Positions 9,606 through 20,822 of a stretch of 64,000 nt of DNA are shown one piece after another. A program made the position numbers and the translations under genes. Numbering within the stretch: position 1 is the first letter of the stretch; every line of letters begins with the position of its first letter. This DNA comes from Hamiltosporidium tvaerminnensis (lineage: Eukaryota > Microsporidia > Dubosqiidae). The notes below the pieces were generated by a model that saw nothing but the letters and a program-made list of their open reading frames with translations, was not told where the DNA came from and did no database searches. The stretch is from assembly GCA_022605425.2 (NCBI GenBank), contig CM061246.1, positions 620,001-684,000 on the forward strand, given 5' to 3'.

Positions 9606-9960
9606 CACAAATATACCATTACACGTCACATCCAAATCACACACAATTGACTCGTTGAGTCCATAACTTAATCCCGATGAATAAAGCAGCACAAGAAACC
9701 AAAGTAACAACGGAAAACCTCCAAATCTGCATCAGAGCAGTAACCATATGTAACACCAATTTGTTACTTGAACATGTCAAAGTAACTAGAACACCATATC
9801 GATTTGATCATTGATCTAAATCACGTGAATTAACAACTAAGTTAATGATTCGAAAGTACGTTTGTAGATCAATTTGATTAGATCAACTTGATTTCTACGG
9901 TTACATGCAATTGTAATTTCTGGTTGATTTGTCTCATTCTTAGTGTTTTTTATTGACATT
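9606..9960 (-). promoter_or_regulatory. rDNA 5' flank, likely external spacer and promoter
   Basis: This stretch has a more balanced composition than the DNA beyond it. It holds two adjacent copies of a 14-mer, tagatcaatttgat and tagatcaacttgat (9865-9878 and 9879-9892). There is also an imperfect palindrome at 9801-9822 built on GATTTGATCA. Position upstream of the SSU suggests Pol I promoter or spacer function; this is inferred, not shown. Confidence 0.4.
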
Positions 9961-11564
9961 TTAATTCTCATATGATTTGGGGTAAACAGTTCTATAAATA
10001 ACATCCTTTATATACGAAAAAAATAATTTTCACAGTAATTTTAACACCAAATCAATTTTTTTAAAAATATTTAGAGAATATAACACCCATAAAAAATAAA
10101 ATCAATCAATCAACTTACTTCTAATATAAAGAATTCTAAATATGTTAAATTATTTCAAATTTCTTTTCTTACCCATTCTCTACTAACGAATCATATATCT
10201 AAAAAAGAAAAAATACTAAACATCAAATTTTTCTTTTGTGTATATAAATATCACATTCGTTAATATTTAACTCCAAGAAGATGTTCTATTTAAAAAAATT
10301 GTTTTCTATTTCCAGGTTTTTCCTTCGAACATACAACGGTTAAGAATTTTTTTATAAATTAAAAAAGTATTTTATCATGTTAAATATATCAAAAGATCTT
10401 TTTTTAATCAAATTTATTTAGAATGATATTGATATATCATAAATATTAGAAAAATGAAATTTCTTATTTAGAACGAAGAATCAAATTTTAAAAAATGCTT
10501 TACAAGTGGTATTTTTGGTTTATAAATTCAAAAATTTTAAAGGTACCTGTTCAGTAATAAATATGGTTTTTAGTACATAAAAATTCTCTGAAAAATACAA
10601 ATTGAAGATCTGCATATTATTCATAGTTTTAATAACTCTATACTTCCAAAATACATTACTGTCTAAAAAAAACTAATATTTACTCCTTGGAAACTTACTA
10701 TATTTCTAAGGATTTAAAATATGATTTAAAATTTATATAATTTTAGTTCTATCGTTGATTTTTCTAAAACCAATATTATTTCATTATTTATAGTTTCATA
10801 ATTCTACTTCATAAAATTATTTTCAAAATATTATATCATATTTATATATCGAGTAAAAAATGAACCTTCTAAAAATTATATTTGGTTTCATTTCTATATT
10901 TCTTGTATATGAACATAAGTTATAGCTATTTCTTTTATTCTGCACTAAATTTTGAAAATATAACTTTAAAATTACTCTTTTTTATACCAGTTTTTTAGTA
11001 TTCGAGTTTAGTAATATTTTGTTAATCCTTTTACTGATATATTTAAACCTGTATTTTAAACAGACATTTCTTGTGGTTTTTAATACTTCTAGGACAAACT
11101 AATATTACTCTACATTTTATACTTAAAATTAAGCAAGATTTTTTTCCTTTTGATTCTAAATTATTATTACAGAATCTATATTTTAATAACATTAAGTTAT
11201 ACATTATTTTTCTACTTTAACACAATAATAATTTCGGAATTTATAGTTGTAGATTCTTATATAACTGCATTAGCAAAGATATTTTTCCATTTGTTTTATT
11301 ATTCCGGTTTTTTAAACCAAATTAATTTCTACTTTTAGAATTTGCAAATAATAAAAATTTAATTAAATAATAAGATGGTTTATAAGTATAAATGTTATTG
11401 TAATTTCTAAAGTATATTTCATTATATTGTTTTTTATCAATTAACAGAAACTTAGTTTTTTTAAAAGCTGAATTTTTTATTTATTCCCTTCAAATTTTTT
11501 AAAATACTATTTTTTTAGAATTTCTATTTAATAAAATTCTGGATTAAAATGGTTTGCAATTTTT
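9961..11564. other. AT-rich gene-free DNA
   Basis: No credible ORF, RNA gene or repeat was found. The few short open frames have random composition. Confidence 0.6.
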
Positions 11565-11660
11565 ATGCATTTGCTTCTACCTCTACCACAGATGTTTCTT
11601 CTTCCAAATCAGACTTTTCATTTATATTTATCTCAGTTCCTCTAAAGTGATTCTGTTTTT
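11565..11660 (-). pseudogene. Decayed C-terminal coding relic, repeat of 16970-17070
   Basis: On the minus strand this matches the end of the relic at 16.7-17.1 kb over about 90 bases, including GAGGAACTGA, ATAAATGAA, TCTGATTT, GAAGAAGAAA and GAAAATGCAT-like blocks. One base is missing relative to the other copy, so the frame is broken. The encoded tail is acidic (SDLEEE). The protein is unidentified. Confidence 0.45.
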
Positions 11661-11978
11661 TTAGAATAAAGATAAGTTTTTTAATATATCTACGATACAT
11701 TTGAAAATATAATTAATTCATAAATATTTTTCTTTATTAGTCAAAATTTTATATCACTTTAAAATGTTTAGATTCTAATCTGTTACCCTTTGCCTCTCTG
11801 ATAATAAAATTCTTTTATATAAATGTTCTCTATATTTTTAGAAGTATTTAACTTTTCCATTAAAATTTTTAGAACATATAAAATTTTGGATTTAAATAAG
11901 AATCTCATAATATTTACGGCATGTTTTGCGAAATTTCATTTAGTAACATTTTGTTTGAAAACTCATTTTTTTAATTTT
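11661..11978. other. AT-rich gene-free DNA
   Basis: Nothing recognisable. Confidence 0.5.
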
Positions 11979-11992
11979 ATTCTATTTTCGAA
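11979..11992. repeat. Target-site duplication of element A copy 1, left
   Basis: The 14-mer attctattttcgaa here recurs exactly at 12730-12743 around the element. The final aa may belong to the element itself. Confidence 0.8.
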
Positions 11993-12729
11993 GTGGAGGG
12001 AGGATAACCACATAAAAAACTTTCTGCTTGGCAATGAGTGTGTGAAACTGATTGGGGATCATTGTTTGGATTTTTGGTGGGAATACAACCACACTACATC
12101 TTCGGCTGTTATATGGGAGTTTTTATGAGGAGGAGAAGTCTAATAAATGGAGAAACTTTTTCTACAAATTTATTTGTAGTTTTTTATGTAACCAGATTGC
12201 AGACCGCAGCTGAACATGTAGGTAATCGCCATGTAAAAGCATGGAAACCTAGCCTTGCTCACTCGGGTTAGAAGACTTAGCGCCCGGGAGATATAAAAAT
12301 AAAACCCATTAAAAGCCGGGAGAGCTAAGTAGCAGGTTATACCTGTTGGTATGACATTGCACTGTCTAGGTGGACCCCATGTAAGTCTCTGAAATATATC
12401 TTAGCTAGAAGTTTATTGGGTTCAGAAAGTGTAGAGTAAGTGGGAATGCTGCATAGTCTTGGGGGAGCCCAGGGGGGGCTTCGGCCTTCGATCACACTCC
12501 ATGCAACGGACATTAACGAACTCCGGGCAACTGCCTCGCCTATTAATTAGGTTCTACACACCTGGTAGATGAAAGGCTTTGGGACGTAGGTATCGCAGGG
12601 GTTACTGATGGAGTTTTGGGGTAGCAGTTATTTATGTTAAACCTAGAACTGCGTTAATGTCATAAAAACAAATATAACACTTGCCACTATTTTAAAAAAG
12701 ATGTGATACTTTTAAATAAAGTATCTTAA
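11993..12729 (+). mobile_element. Element A copy 1 (young SINE-like retroelement)
   Basis: About 735 bp, non-coding, flanked by a perfect 14-bp target-site duplication. It begins (AA)GTGGAGGGAGGATAACC and ends TTTTAAATAAAG plus TATCTTAA, which looks like a partial second tail unit. It has no terminal inverted repeats. The interior is GC-richer than the flanks and includes a GGC-UUCG-GCC hairpin at 12477-12486. Highly similar to the minus-strand copies at 28.1, 32.6 and 41.7 kb. The open frame over 12038-12271 starts with GTG and is stopped in a sister copy, so it is not a gene. Confidence 0.8.
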
Positions 12730-12743
12730 ATTCTATTTTCGAA
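12730..12743. repeat. Target-site duplication of element A copy 1, right
   Basis: Exact match to 11979-11992. Confidence 0.8.
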
Positions 12744-13699
12744 TGTTTAGAAATTACAGTATTAATAAACTTAAAGTGTGGATAAATAACGGAATTCAAA
12801 ACAGGTACAGGGACTAAAAATTAAATTTTAACAACAAGTGAATCAAAACTGTAATGTGGTAGAATAAAGTAATAACAAACATAATACATAAATATCCAGA
12901 ATCAAATAATTTATTTCTCTATTAACTGCATTTCGTTTAGATTTTTTTGGGTTTTATGATCACTAATAGCCATAGGTCTGTAGACTCTATTTATTGTACA
13001 TTCAACAAAAAAATAAACCTAATATTTAAATAATTCTCTTAACCTAGGTTCTTTGATATAATTTTTGAATCTGTAATTAAGGCTTTTATAATCTCATCTA
13101 ATTTTTTAAAGTATATTTTTTAATATTTCATACCTGCATTTATAGCTATAGCTTAGCAATTTCCTAATAAAATTTCTGAATATTTTATACATAAAATATT
13201 TTTCCTTTCTTGTTTTATAAGTCTTTAAATTTATATCAGCTATAGATTCTTTATTTTCTTTTTTTTTAAATAATTTTATCATTTATTTGCACCTCTTCTC
13301 TTTACTTTTCGGTATTATTAAACTGTATCAAGTATTCATTTGTCTATATTTTTTTTCTAATATAATTATTTTTTTATTATTCAATGGAATAATCTATAAC
13401 TTAAAAGTAACATTTATGGAAAATCGTTTAATTTAATTACGTATAAAATTCCTTTATAAATTTAAGCACAATTCTTTCATTTAATTATTATTGAAGATAT
13501 AAATATATTGTAAAAATAATGGTCTTTAAAAAAATTATTCTATTATACAATTGTTTGGATACTTGTAAAAGAATTTAAGAAAGAACTACTAATGAAGATC
13601 TAAAAAAAACGATTTTTTCGAAATAAGATTAAAATTAAATAAAAGTAGAAAAATTGATCTATAATGGTATTCAAAAGATGTAAGAAATTCAGAAATGTT
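12744..13699. other. AT-rich gene-free DNA
   Basis: No ORF or repeat recognised. Confidence 0.5.
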
Positions 13700-13965
13700 G
13701 TTTAACAATAGTTGATGAGTATTTTTTTGAACAGATTAAATATTTCTAGACTTTTCGAGTTCTACCTCTGCACACTAGTATTGGTTCTGTAAAATTTATG
13801 AACATATCACAAGATTCATATTCTTAATCAAACAATATCATTGGTTTTTTTAATTTTTACAACCAATTAAACACTTTTAGGTAATTCTCCGTCGTTATAT
13901 TACTCGATTTTAAAATAGAAATCTCGATCAACCAATAAACTTTTGAGGAATCGTTTATTTTTATT
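13700..13965 (-). repeat. Element C, oldest fragment
   Basis: The minus strand aligns with the start of element C at 24996 and 34280. Shared blocks are ACGACGG.GAATTACC (ACGACGACTCACC in the others), GTGTTTAATTGGTT, an ACCAAT block and a GAACCAATA block. It is strongly diverged and without an open frame. Confidence 0.45.
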
Positions 13966-14004
13966 TTGATTTTTTAATACTTCACTTTCTAAAAAGTCGG
14001 AACA

Positions 14005-14311
14005 ATTTTTTTGATCGACGAAGAGGAGTTTTGTCAAGACTAAATACAGCTTAAAATATAGAAATAGCACTTTCAAATGTAATATAAAACCAGAGAGGCA
14101 AGTGCAGTCTATACTCGCTTTTAAAATATGTAAAAGTCATAAAGAAAGTGTTAAATCAATTATAGATCAAAATTTGAAACATGTATTTTATAAAAATAAA
14201 ATTACAGCGAATAATCAGCTAAAAAATAAATATGAAGCATATATGAAAGAGGAAGATAAATCAGATAATTTATTCATGGTAAAGAAAACTAACCAGGCTA
14301 AGTTACCTTAG
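14005..14311 (+). pseudogene. Unidentified ORF remnant
   Basis: Open from the stop near 14012 to 14311 but with no ATG near its start; the only early initiator is a GTG at 14102. The predicted peptide is Lys-rich (CKSHKESVKSIIDQNL, KKTNQAKLP) and has no recognised domain. The bases gatcgacgaagagga near its start resemble gatcgacaaagagga at 16777, so the two may be parts of one decayed element family. Confidence 0.3.
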
Positions 14312-14393
14312 ATATGCCGAGTATTTAAAAGGATGTATGTGTCTAATCGCGACGGTCGAAGACTCTCTGTTCACCCCAAAGCTAGATAGCTAG

Positions 14394-14507
14394 ATGATGT
14401 ATAAAAATATCTTGAGCCTTGTTGTAGACGAATTTAAACGCGAGGCGCTTTATCTTGACAGGGGGAGGTTTATAATAAATCACGCTAGGGCTCTTAATGA
14501 GCGGTAA
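14394..14507 (+). CDS. Short 37-codon ORF in a GC-richer island, unidentified
   Basis: ATG at 14394 (a second ATG follows at once), stop TAA at 14505. The peptide reads like real protein (SLVVDEFKREALYLDRGRF, then NHARALNER) and lies in an island (about 14330-14520) clearly richer in GC than its flanks. An in-frame TAG precedes the ATG. It is probably the surviving end of a mobile-element gene rather than a functional gene. Confidence 0.25.
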   Translation: MMYKNILSLVVDEFKREALYLDRGRFIINHARALNER

Positions 14508-16714
14508 CCTATTGAGTGAGTAAGTAAAGACAAATAACACTTAAAAAAATCTTTAAAAAATTTCAAAATTGTTCAATAAATTTTTAAATAAATTGATTAA
14601 TAGTTTCTTATAAAGTTTATATTCTATTTAACAGAACAAAGTCGAAGGACTTTGAATTTTTATTTGTTTTTTCTTTAAGTTCATTACCTTTTTGATTAAA
14701 TAAAATTCTTTTTGGTTATTTTGAATTATATTTGCACATCGTATTTTTGTTTCAAAAATTTCTTAGCTAAACGTCTGATATTTAGTAAAACATTTTTTAA
14801 ATGAATGAATTTAAACTTTACATCAAGAAATTCATGACTATCGATATGTTTTTGCACCTTATGATTTTTAAAAACAATTTAAATTTTTACTTCTATATCT
14901 TAGAACAGATAAAATTCATATAAAATAAAACTCATCACTTTCATTTTCAATCTTAATATTAAATTTTTCTCCAGTTTTAAGTCATATCAAATTAAACCTA
15001 TCTGGTTTCGTGCTGACTCCTAATATTAATTTTTCCAGTTTTAAGTCATAGAAAACGTTAAATCCAGGAACAGAATAAATATAAAATTAACAACTTAATT
15101 TTATCTGCAAGACATTCCTATTTTAAAATAAGTTGTTTAATATTCAACATAGTTCTAAGCCTTGTTAAAAATTTAAAATTGTGCATGATATTACGAAAAA
15201 AATCTCATATTTATAAAAATTTCATCTCCTTCGAATAATCATCAAATACGAAAAAAAGCTCTTCTCTGTATGAATATTTGTTTCTTATTCCAATTTTGTT
15301 CGTTAAAGCATTAAAGTCAATTTCTGACTTATCTATTCTGTCTCTAATATTAAGATAAATTGTTCTATAAACAGTGTAAGGAAATATGTAATATGTAAGC
15401 TTCACACTAAAAATTTTAAATGTTAATAAATATGCAAAAGATCAATATATTATATTTATTTTTCGGCTATGTTGTACATCTATCACTTTATTACAAATAA
15501 AAACCTTTGTTCATAAGGTTTTTTCTTAATATTTATTCTTTCATTGAACTCTTTTTACTCTTAGAGTAGAAAATGATCTAAGAGTGAATCATAACTTCAC
15601 AATTTTTATTATTGAAAAGTTCCTTGTAAATTTTTTCGTAAATTGATTTGGTGGCTAATTTAATGCAAATCTTGTTCTTATGAAGAATTTAGATTGTAAA
15701 AACTGCTTATTTAATGACAGTGCTTCAGATATATGTTCTTAAAACTCTGAGAATAGGTGTTTATAACTATATTTTGCTGTTTAATCTAATATTTATGATT
15801 TTATCATGCATCCTCATGTTTCTAAAGCAATTCTACACATTATCTTACAATGTAATGTCGTCCTTCTGTTTTTTAATATATCGATAGTTAAATCAAAATA
15901 TTAAAAAATAAAAAACTAAGGAAAAAAAGCTTTATATTTGAAAATATATCTAGAATATTTTATAGCATCAATTTCATGTAAAGTGTTTATTAGTCTAAAT
16001 TTTGCATTAATTGTTGTCACATTTAGCAGATGCTTTTATTATATTTATTAGATATAGTCATATATTTGTTTCTTTTTTTGAAAATATTCAACATTATAAA
16101 AAATTTAAATGTTAAAAAATTTCCCTGTATAATAATATAATCAAAACATGATTAATTCCTACATTTTATCTTGCTTTTGAACACAATAGATCGATATATA
16201 TTTTTTTGTTGCTTGAATCATATGCATTCTTTTAATTTCAATAAATTTATGAGTATCGAAAACGTTTGTATTTAAATCTTTGAATATGAACGAGTGGTTA
16301 TCATTATTATACTTTGATCTCTTAAGTTACGTTGCAAAGTCATTCTAATGTTTTTGAAGTAGTTAATTCTCTATATATATATTTACTCTATCTAATATAA
16401 CGGTCTAACCTCATATTTATATTCTTTCCACAAAAAATTTGCCGAGTCTATTTGGAAATATCGCATTCTATTATAGAGCAAGGTTTTAAACTTCATGAAT
16501 CTTTCCCTCTATCTTCATATTTAATTACTTTATATTCTATCTAAGATGGTCGACCGAGGCGTTCAATTCGTTTCGTATTTGGCTAGAGCCATCTATTCTA
16601 GCATTTTTATCGTTTTTTATTGTTTAGCGGGTTTTTTATAATTGTTATATTATATTATGTTCATTTTTAGTTCATTATAGATAAATTTATTCAGGATCAA
16701 TATTTTAAAATAGA
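14508..16714. other. AT-rich gene-free DNA
   Basis: No convincing gene. A 64-codon minus-strand frame at 15211-15405 was judged chance or relic. Two diverged copies of an agttttaagtcata motif lie at about 14980 and 15040. Confidence 0.5.
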
Positions 16715-17082
16715 TTGGACTTTATTAACACAGTACTATTAAAAATAAATCGAGGTTTTAAATTTTTTTATCCTTTGATCGACAAAGAGGACTTAAGTTT
16801 GAATCAAATGCCTAGGAGAGCTGGGAAAGAGCTTGAAACATGTGTTATTAAGAGAGTTGGGATTCACGGGGAACTAACACTTAAATTAAAACAAGCTGGT
16901 AATGAGGAAGATAGTGTAAAACACTTTAAGCCAAAAAATCATCAACTACTTATTTCAGGTTTAGTATTACATTAGAGGAACTGACAATAAACATAAATGA
17001 AGATTCTGATTTAAGAGAAGAAAAGATGGTGGTAAAAAAGGTAGAAGAAAATGCATACAGGTTTGAACGAAGTTTTAACCCA
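16715..17082 (+). pseudogene. Decayed gene relic, unidentified, two frames
   Basis: An 86-residue open frame (16715-16975; LIDKEDLSLNQMPRRAGKEL) ends in a stop. The sequence immediately after continues in another frame as an acidic tail (about 16972-17082; INEDSDLREEKMVVKK) up to a TAA. One frameshift would explain this. The second part is repeated, with its own frameshift, at 11565-11660 on the opposite strand. It is likely a dispersed TE gene; no domain recognised. Confidence 0.4.
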
Positions 17083-17687
17083 TAAATTTATAGCTTAATG
17101 ATAAATTTTTGTACAGTTATGAATTTCTTGTAAGTCTTAAAATTTACGCTTGGTATAAATTTAAATTTTGCAATCTTCACATTTGTAATAAATTGGCTAA
17201 TTAAATGATCTTCGATTTATTGTAATTTATACTTCGACTGATATATAGTGTAGAATTTTTAATGTAATCGTTATGACTTTAAATACTTCAAAAAATAAAG
17301 CTTGAAGTATAAATGTGACTTCTAAGGACGTCAGGACACAATCGACTTTATTTAAACGTTCAATAAACCATGTACGTACATTTATTTGGGTCGATTTTTC
17401 CTTAAGAAGTTACATTTTTATAATTCTTCAAACCTTTTAAATATTTTATCTTAAATGATTGTAAAAAAATAATTTACATTCGTAGAATACTTGATAATCT
17501 TTAAGAAATTAAAAGATAAAAATATTTCTATTATACAGGAAAAATGGATTTCATAAATCATTAAATAATCTGAATATTTAAAAGTTTGTCCCTTTTTTCA
17601 TTGATAGGAGAAAAAAATTTGGAGATACGACAGTTATAAATAATACTGTTCTGTAACGAACTTCAAAATAAATAATATTTATTTTTA
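17083..17687. other. AT-rich gene-free DNA
   Basis: Nothing recognisable. Confidence 0.5.
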
Positions 17688-17910
17688 AACTTACATACTT
17701 AATCGTTTACCTCTTTATCTTGAAATGAACAAATAAAAGTTTTCCATTTGTTACTTTAAATCTGTTCTAACTCGGGATTATTAAAGATTTTTCTATAAAT
17801 TCAAGGTGATTATAATTAACACAATGGCGGCAATGGTTTTCACATGAGTTGTACACACTCATCGCCAAGAGGACAATTTTTGTACAGCCTTACTCTCTCC
17901 GCTTCTATTT
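17688..17910 (-). mobile_element. Element B copy 1 (short SINE-like, diverged)
   Basis: Aligns with the copies at 32.0 and 37.1 kb. On the plus strand it starts with acttacatactta (the tail) and passes aatctgttctaactcggg. It ends in the head region, caatggttttcac and cactcatcgccaaga. The head is shared with element A. Confidence 0.6.
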
Positions 17911-18594
17911 TGATAACACAGAACAGTATCGTAACAAATATCATATTATCAACTAAAAATACTCTATTTTCTTGTGGGAATAAGACCATAAATTCTCACA
18001 AATTTTTTTTCTTTAAAAAAATGATTTGTAAGTATATATTTTAGGCTATGAAGAGGATTAGATCCGAGGCCAAACTCACATGTGAGATGCTAAATGCATC
18101 ATTGAATACCCTTAAAAAGTTGTGTTTTATAAACAACCCCACACCGACCAGATCTTGGAGTCATTGAGAATAAATTTTTAAACGAAAATTACCTTATTTG
18201 ATGAATCTTGATTTCCAGATATAATAGGACTGAAAAAAGTTCCTCAAAACATAAAAAGTGGACCGAATATAAATCAGTTAGAATTTGGAAAAAAACTAAA
18301 ACAAAGCCTTTAAACAGAAAATAGCCCTATTAAAAAAGTAAATATAAATATTTCTCTCAAATTCATAAATTTCAAAGTTTTAAAAACTTTTATTATTAAA
18401 TCAGTAGAAGTGTTTGCTAAAAATAATTTTGCAATTTTCTTATATTATTAAAAAAAAATAGAAGTACAGACTTTGATAATAATTGTCAGTTTTAGTTTAA
18501 TATTTTTTAAAAAATGTTTACAATCCAATGATTATTAAAAACTTTAATTGTTGGTTACAAATTTATGTTTATTTTTTAAAAATTTAAATTTATT
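17911..18594. other. AT-rich gene-free DNA
   Basis: Nothing recognisable apart from a slightly GC-richer patch near 18055-18170 without an open frame. Confidence 0.5.
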
Positions 18595-19419
18595 TTATTC
18601 TTCTGGTAAAATGTATTTTTCATTCTTTTTGTTTTTTCGTTTTTTAATGTCTTTTTTATCATCTAAAAAATACTCACCGGTTTCTATAAGCTTATCTAAA
18701 TTACTTTTTGGTGGTGGAAGAGGCATTTTATCGTTCTTTTCTTTTTTATCAATCTTAGATTTTCTATTTTTTTGTTTCTTAGCTTTGATTTGTGGGAAAT
18801 AGATATTCCAATCTAAATCTTTCTTACTTTTATCATTTTGCAATTCCTTAAATGTAATAAGCTTCTTTATGAGATATACGGGATGTATATTTTCGTAAAA
18901 ACAACTATCCACAACAGATACAACCTGTGTAACTCCTTTAAAAGGACCCACAATTGAGATTGTGTCTGTTTGTAATACAATATGGCAATCTGTCAGCATT
19001 CTCAAAGCTTTCAGAGTAACATCATTTGGTCCTACTAATCTTGCTTTCCTTTTCAAAAATACTTCTTTTTTTAATTCTTTTGGGACAATAATTTCAGAAG
19101 TAAACCCGTCTTTAAGTATTAAAGAAGCTTCATTTAAATTCATTCCACGTGCAATAAGTTTTAGCATATCTCTTCCTTTTATTATTATATATGGGTCTCT
19201 GGTTTTATTGGTTGTAGAAACTGTAAAATATCTTTCGGAATAATTTATATCCAATGAAAGTTTTATTTCTTGCAGTTTTTCTTGAAGTAATTTCTCATTT
19301 GTTTTTAAATATTCTTCTCTGTACCGTGGCCACATTACTGTAAACTCACTTTGTTCCAAAAAATTGTGTTTAAAATCTTTTTCATTAAATTCTACTTCGA
19401 TATTTTCTTTTAGTGCCAT
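18595..19419 (-). CDS. KRR1: KRR1, small-subunit processome KH protein
   Basis: Nucleolar KH-domain factor needed for 18S rRNA maturation in the 90S pre-ribosome. The 274 residues follow the family order. An N-terminal block WPRYREEYLKTNEKLL lies at about 30-45. A first degenerate KH follows (about 50-105). A second KH (about 125-165; KARLVGPNDVTLKAL, then IVGPFKGV) leads into the diagnostic NIHPVYLIKKL (177-187). The C-terminal half is Lys-rich with a TGEYFL motif, as in other KRR1 proteins. Yeast Krr1 is about 316 residues, so this is a compact version. The ATG at 19419 follows a CCC (positions -9 to -7). It is divergent from the RRM/UHM gene across a 495-bp spacer. Confidence 0.92.
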   Translation of the reverse strand: MALKENIEVEFNEKDFKHNFLEQSEFTVMWPRYREEYLKTNEKLLQEKLQEIKLSLDINYSERYFTVSTTNKTRDPYIIIKGRDMLKLIARGMNLNEASLILKDGFTSEIIVPKELKKEVFLKRKARLVGPNDVTLKALRMLTDCHIVLQTDTISIVGPFKGVTQVVSVVDSCFYENIHPVYLIKKLITFKELQNDKSKKDLDWNIYFPQIKAKKQKNRKSKIDKKEKNDKMPLPPPKSNLDKLIETGEYFLDDKKDIKKRKNKKNEKYILPEE

Positions 19420-19914
19420 TTTTTTGGGTTAAAATATTTGTTTCTTTTATATTTTCTGATTGAATTAAAATCGTTAAAATTAACCGTTTTTTTAAGAATA
19501 AGCAATTATTAAATCTTAATATTTATTCAAGTTATATGCTTCATTCTTATAATCAATTCATTGCTTCTTTTTACCTCACCATTTTTTCCTCTGTACAAAT
19601 CAAAATAAGAAAAAAAAGTAAATAACTTGTTTTAAAATGATTTCTCAATTAATTTCAGCAAAATTCATTTTTTTCTATTTAAATTCGTACAGATAAATGA
19701 TTTTTCTACATTAATTAAACATTAGTTTTAAATTCTAAATATTTAATCTTAGCACTTTAAAAAAATAATATGATTTCTCTTAGATGTACAGAGGTAAACC
19801 ATTTAATCCTTTTATATAACTATATGTCATATACCAAGAGAATACTAGCAATAATGCAAATTATAAGTTTTTACTTCCCCATATTACTTATAACATAAAA
19901 AATTTATCCCTTTA
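19420..19914. other. Divergent promoter region of KRR1 and the RRM/UHM gene
   Basis: AT-rich, no ORF. A CCC motif lies close to each start (19426-19428 as GGG for KRR1, 19908-19910 for the right-hand gene). No other element is clear. Confidence 0.4.
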
Positions 19915-20484
19915 ATGACTCAAAATCGCTCAACGATTTGCATTTCTAATTTTCCAGACAAAGTCACAGAACATCAAATATTAGAAATTTTTAAACATTT
20001 CGGAAAAATATTGAATGTATTTTCAGATATAAATACAATATATATAACTTATTCAGAATATAGTTCTGCTTCATGTGCTATTTCTCTAAACAAAACAATT
20101 ATTGGAAATAAAAAAATTTTAGTTCAATTTGCCGATGAAAGTAATATAAATTTCAAGAAAAATAAAAAAAAAATTATCGATAATCATAATTTATGTTCAG
20201 AAAGTTGTCAAAATATTGAAAATATACATTCTGATAACAAAAATATTTCTCGATATCTCGTATTAAATAATTTTTATGATAAAAATGAGCCAGATTCACT
20301 TATTGATCTTCAAAACGAGTGTTTAAAATATGTAAATGAAATTTGTATTCAGTTTGAAAATGATTATGTTGTTGTAGAATGTCAGAATATTAAAGATGCA
20401 AAGAAATTGTTTAATGTATTACATACCAGATGGTATAACAATAGAAGAGTTTATTGTAAGTTTAAAAAATCAATTGAAAATTAA
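19915..20484 (+). CDS. RRM plus UHM protein, RBM39/CAPER-like splicing factor
   Basis: A 189-residue RNA-binding protein. An N-terminal RRM spans about 7-75 (ICISNF as RNP2, IYITYSEY as RNP1-like). After an Asn/Lys-rich linker comes a second RRM fold of the U2AF-homology-motif type (about 113-185; YLVLNNFYD, VVVECQNIKDAKKLF). It carries HTRWYNNRRV, matching the R-x-F loop of UHM domains such as RBM39 (R-W-F there, R-W-Y here). UHMs bind Trp-containing peptides of SF1 and SF3b1, so a role in 3' splice-site recognition is inferred. U2AF65 or Tat-SF1/Cus2 relatives are alternatives. CCC lies at -7 to -5. Convergent with NMT. Confidence 0.65.
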   Translation: MTQNRSTICISNFPDKVTEHQILEIFKHFGKILNVFSDINTIYITYSEYSSASCAISLNKTIIGNKKILVQFADESNINFKKNKKKIIDNHNLCSESCQNIENIHSDNKNISRYLVLNNFYDKNEPDSLIDLQNECLKYVNEICIQFENDYVVVECQNIKDAKKLFNVLHTRWYNNRRVYCKFKKSIEN

Positions 20485-20822
20485 TTTGGTGAATTCCAAT
20501 ATGGGTTGTCTGGTTTATTTGCAAATATAAGATAGTCTGTTCGTGTATAGAAAATGTTTTTTTCATTTATTAATTAAAAAAAATTGATGAATTCAAACAC
20601 ATAAAAAAGTGCTGTAAAGTATATGATTTGAGAAACAAAAAAATCATTGAAGTATTTTTAGTTGGGTAGTATATTAAAAAATATTGGTCAATTTTTAGTT
20701 AAGTAAGAATAAAAAATTTTGGTTAAAGAGTTCAAGTTTTAGAAAAAAATCTAGTAAAAAATAGTTATTTACGTAGGAATAAAGAAATTCAACATTGAAA
20801 AAATCAATCAAAATATTTTAAT
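20485..20822. other. Shared 3' intergenic region
   Basis: AT-rich spacer between two convergent genes, with no feature seen. Confidence 0.5.

Noticed and set aside
11993-12120. tRNA-derived A and B boxes in the shared head of elements A and B
   Set aside because: TGGCAATGAGTGTG loosely resembles an A box but lacks the AG spacing, and no acceptable GGTTCGA-type B box follows.
12038-12271. 77-residue open frame inside element A, also found at 28554-28787
   Set aside because: Both start with GTG, and the 32.6-kb sister copy has stop codons in the same frame, so the similarity reflects the repeat, not a protein.
12600-12640. Hammerhead ribozyme in element A (CTGATG near 12606)
   Set aside because: The core reads CTGATGG, not CTGATGA, and no GAAA partner strand fits.
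15211-15405. 64-residue minus-strand ORF
   Set aside because: No family pattern; lies in gene-free relic DNA.
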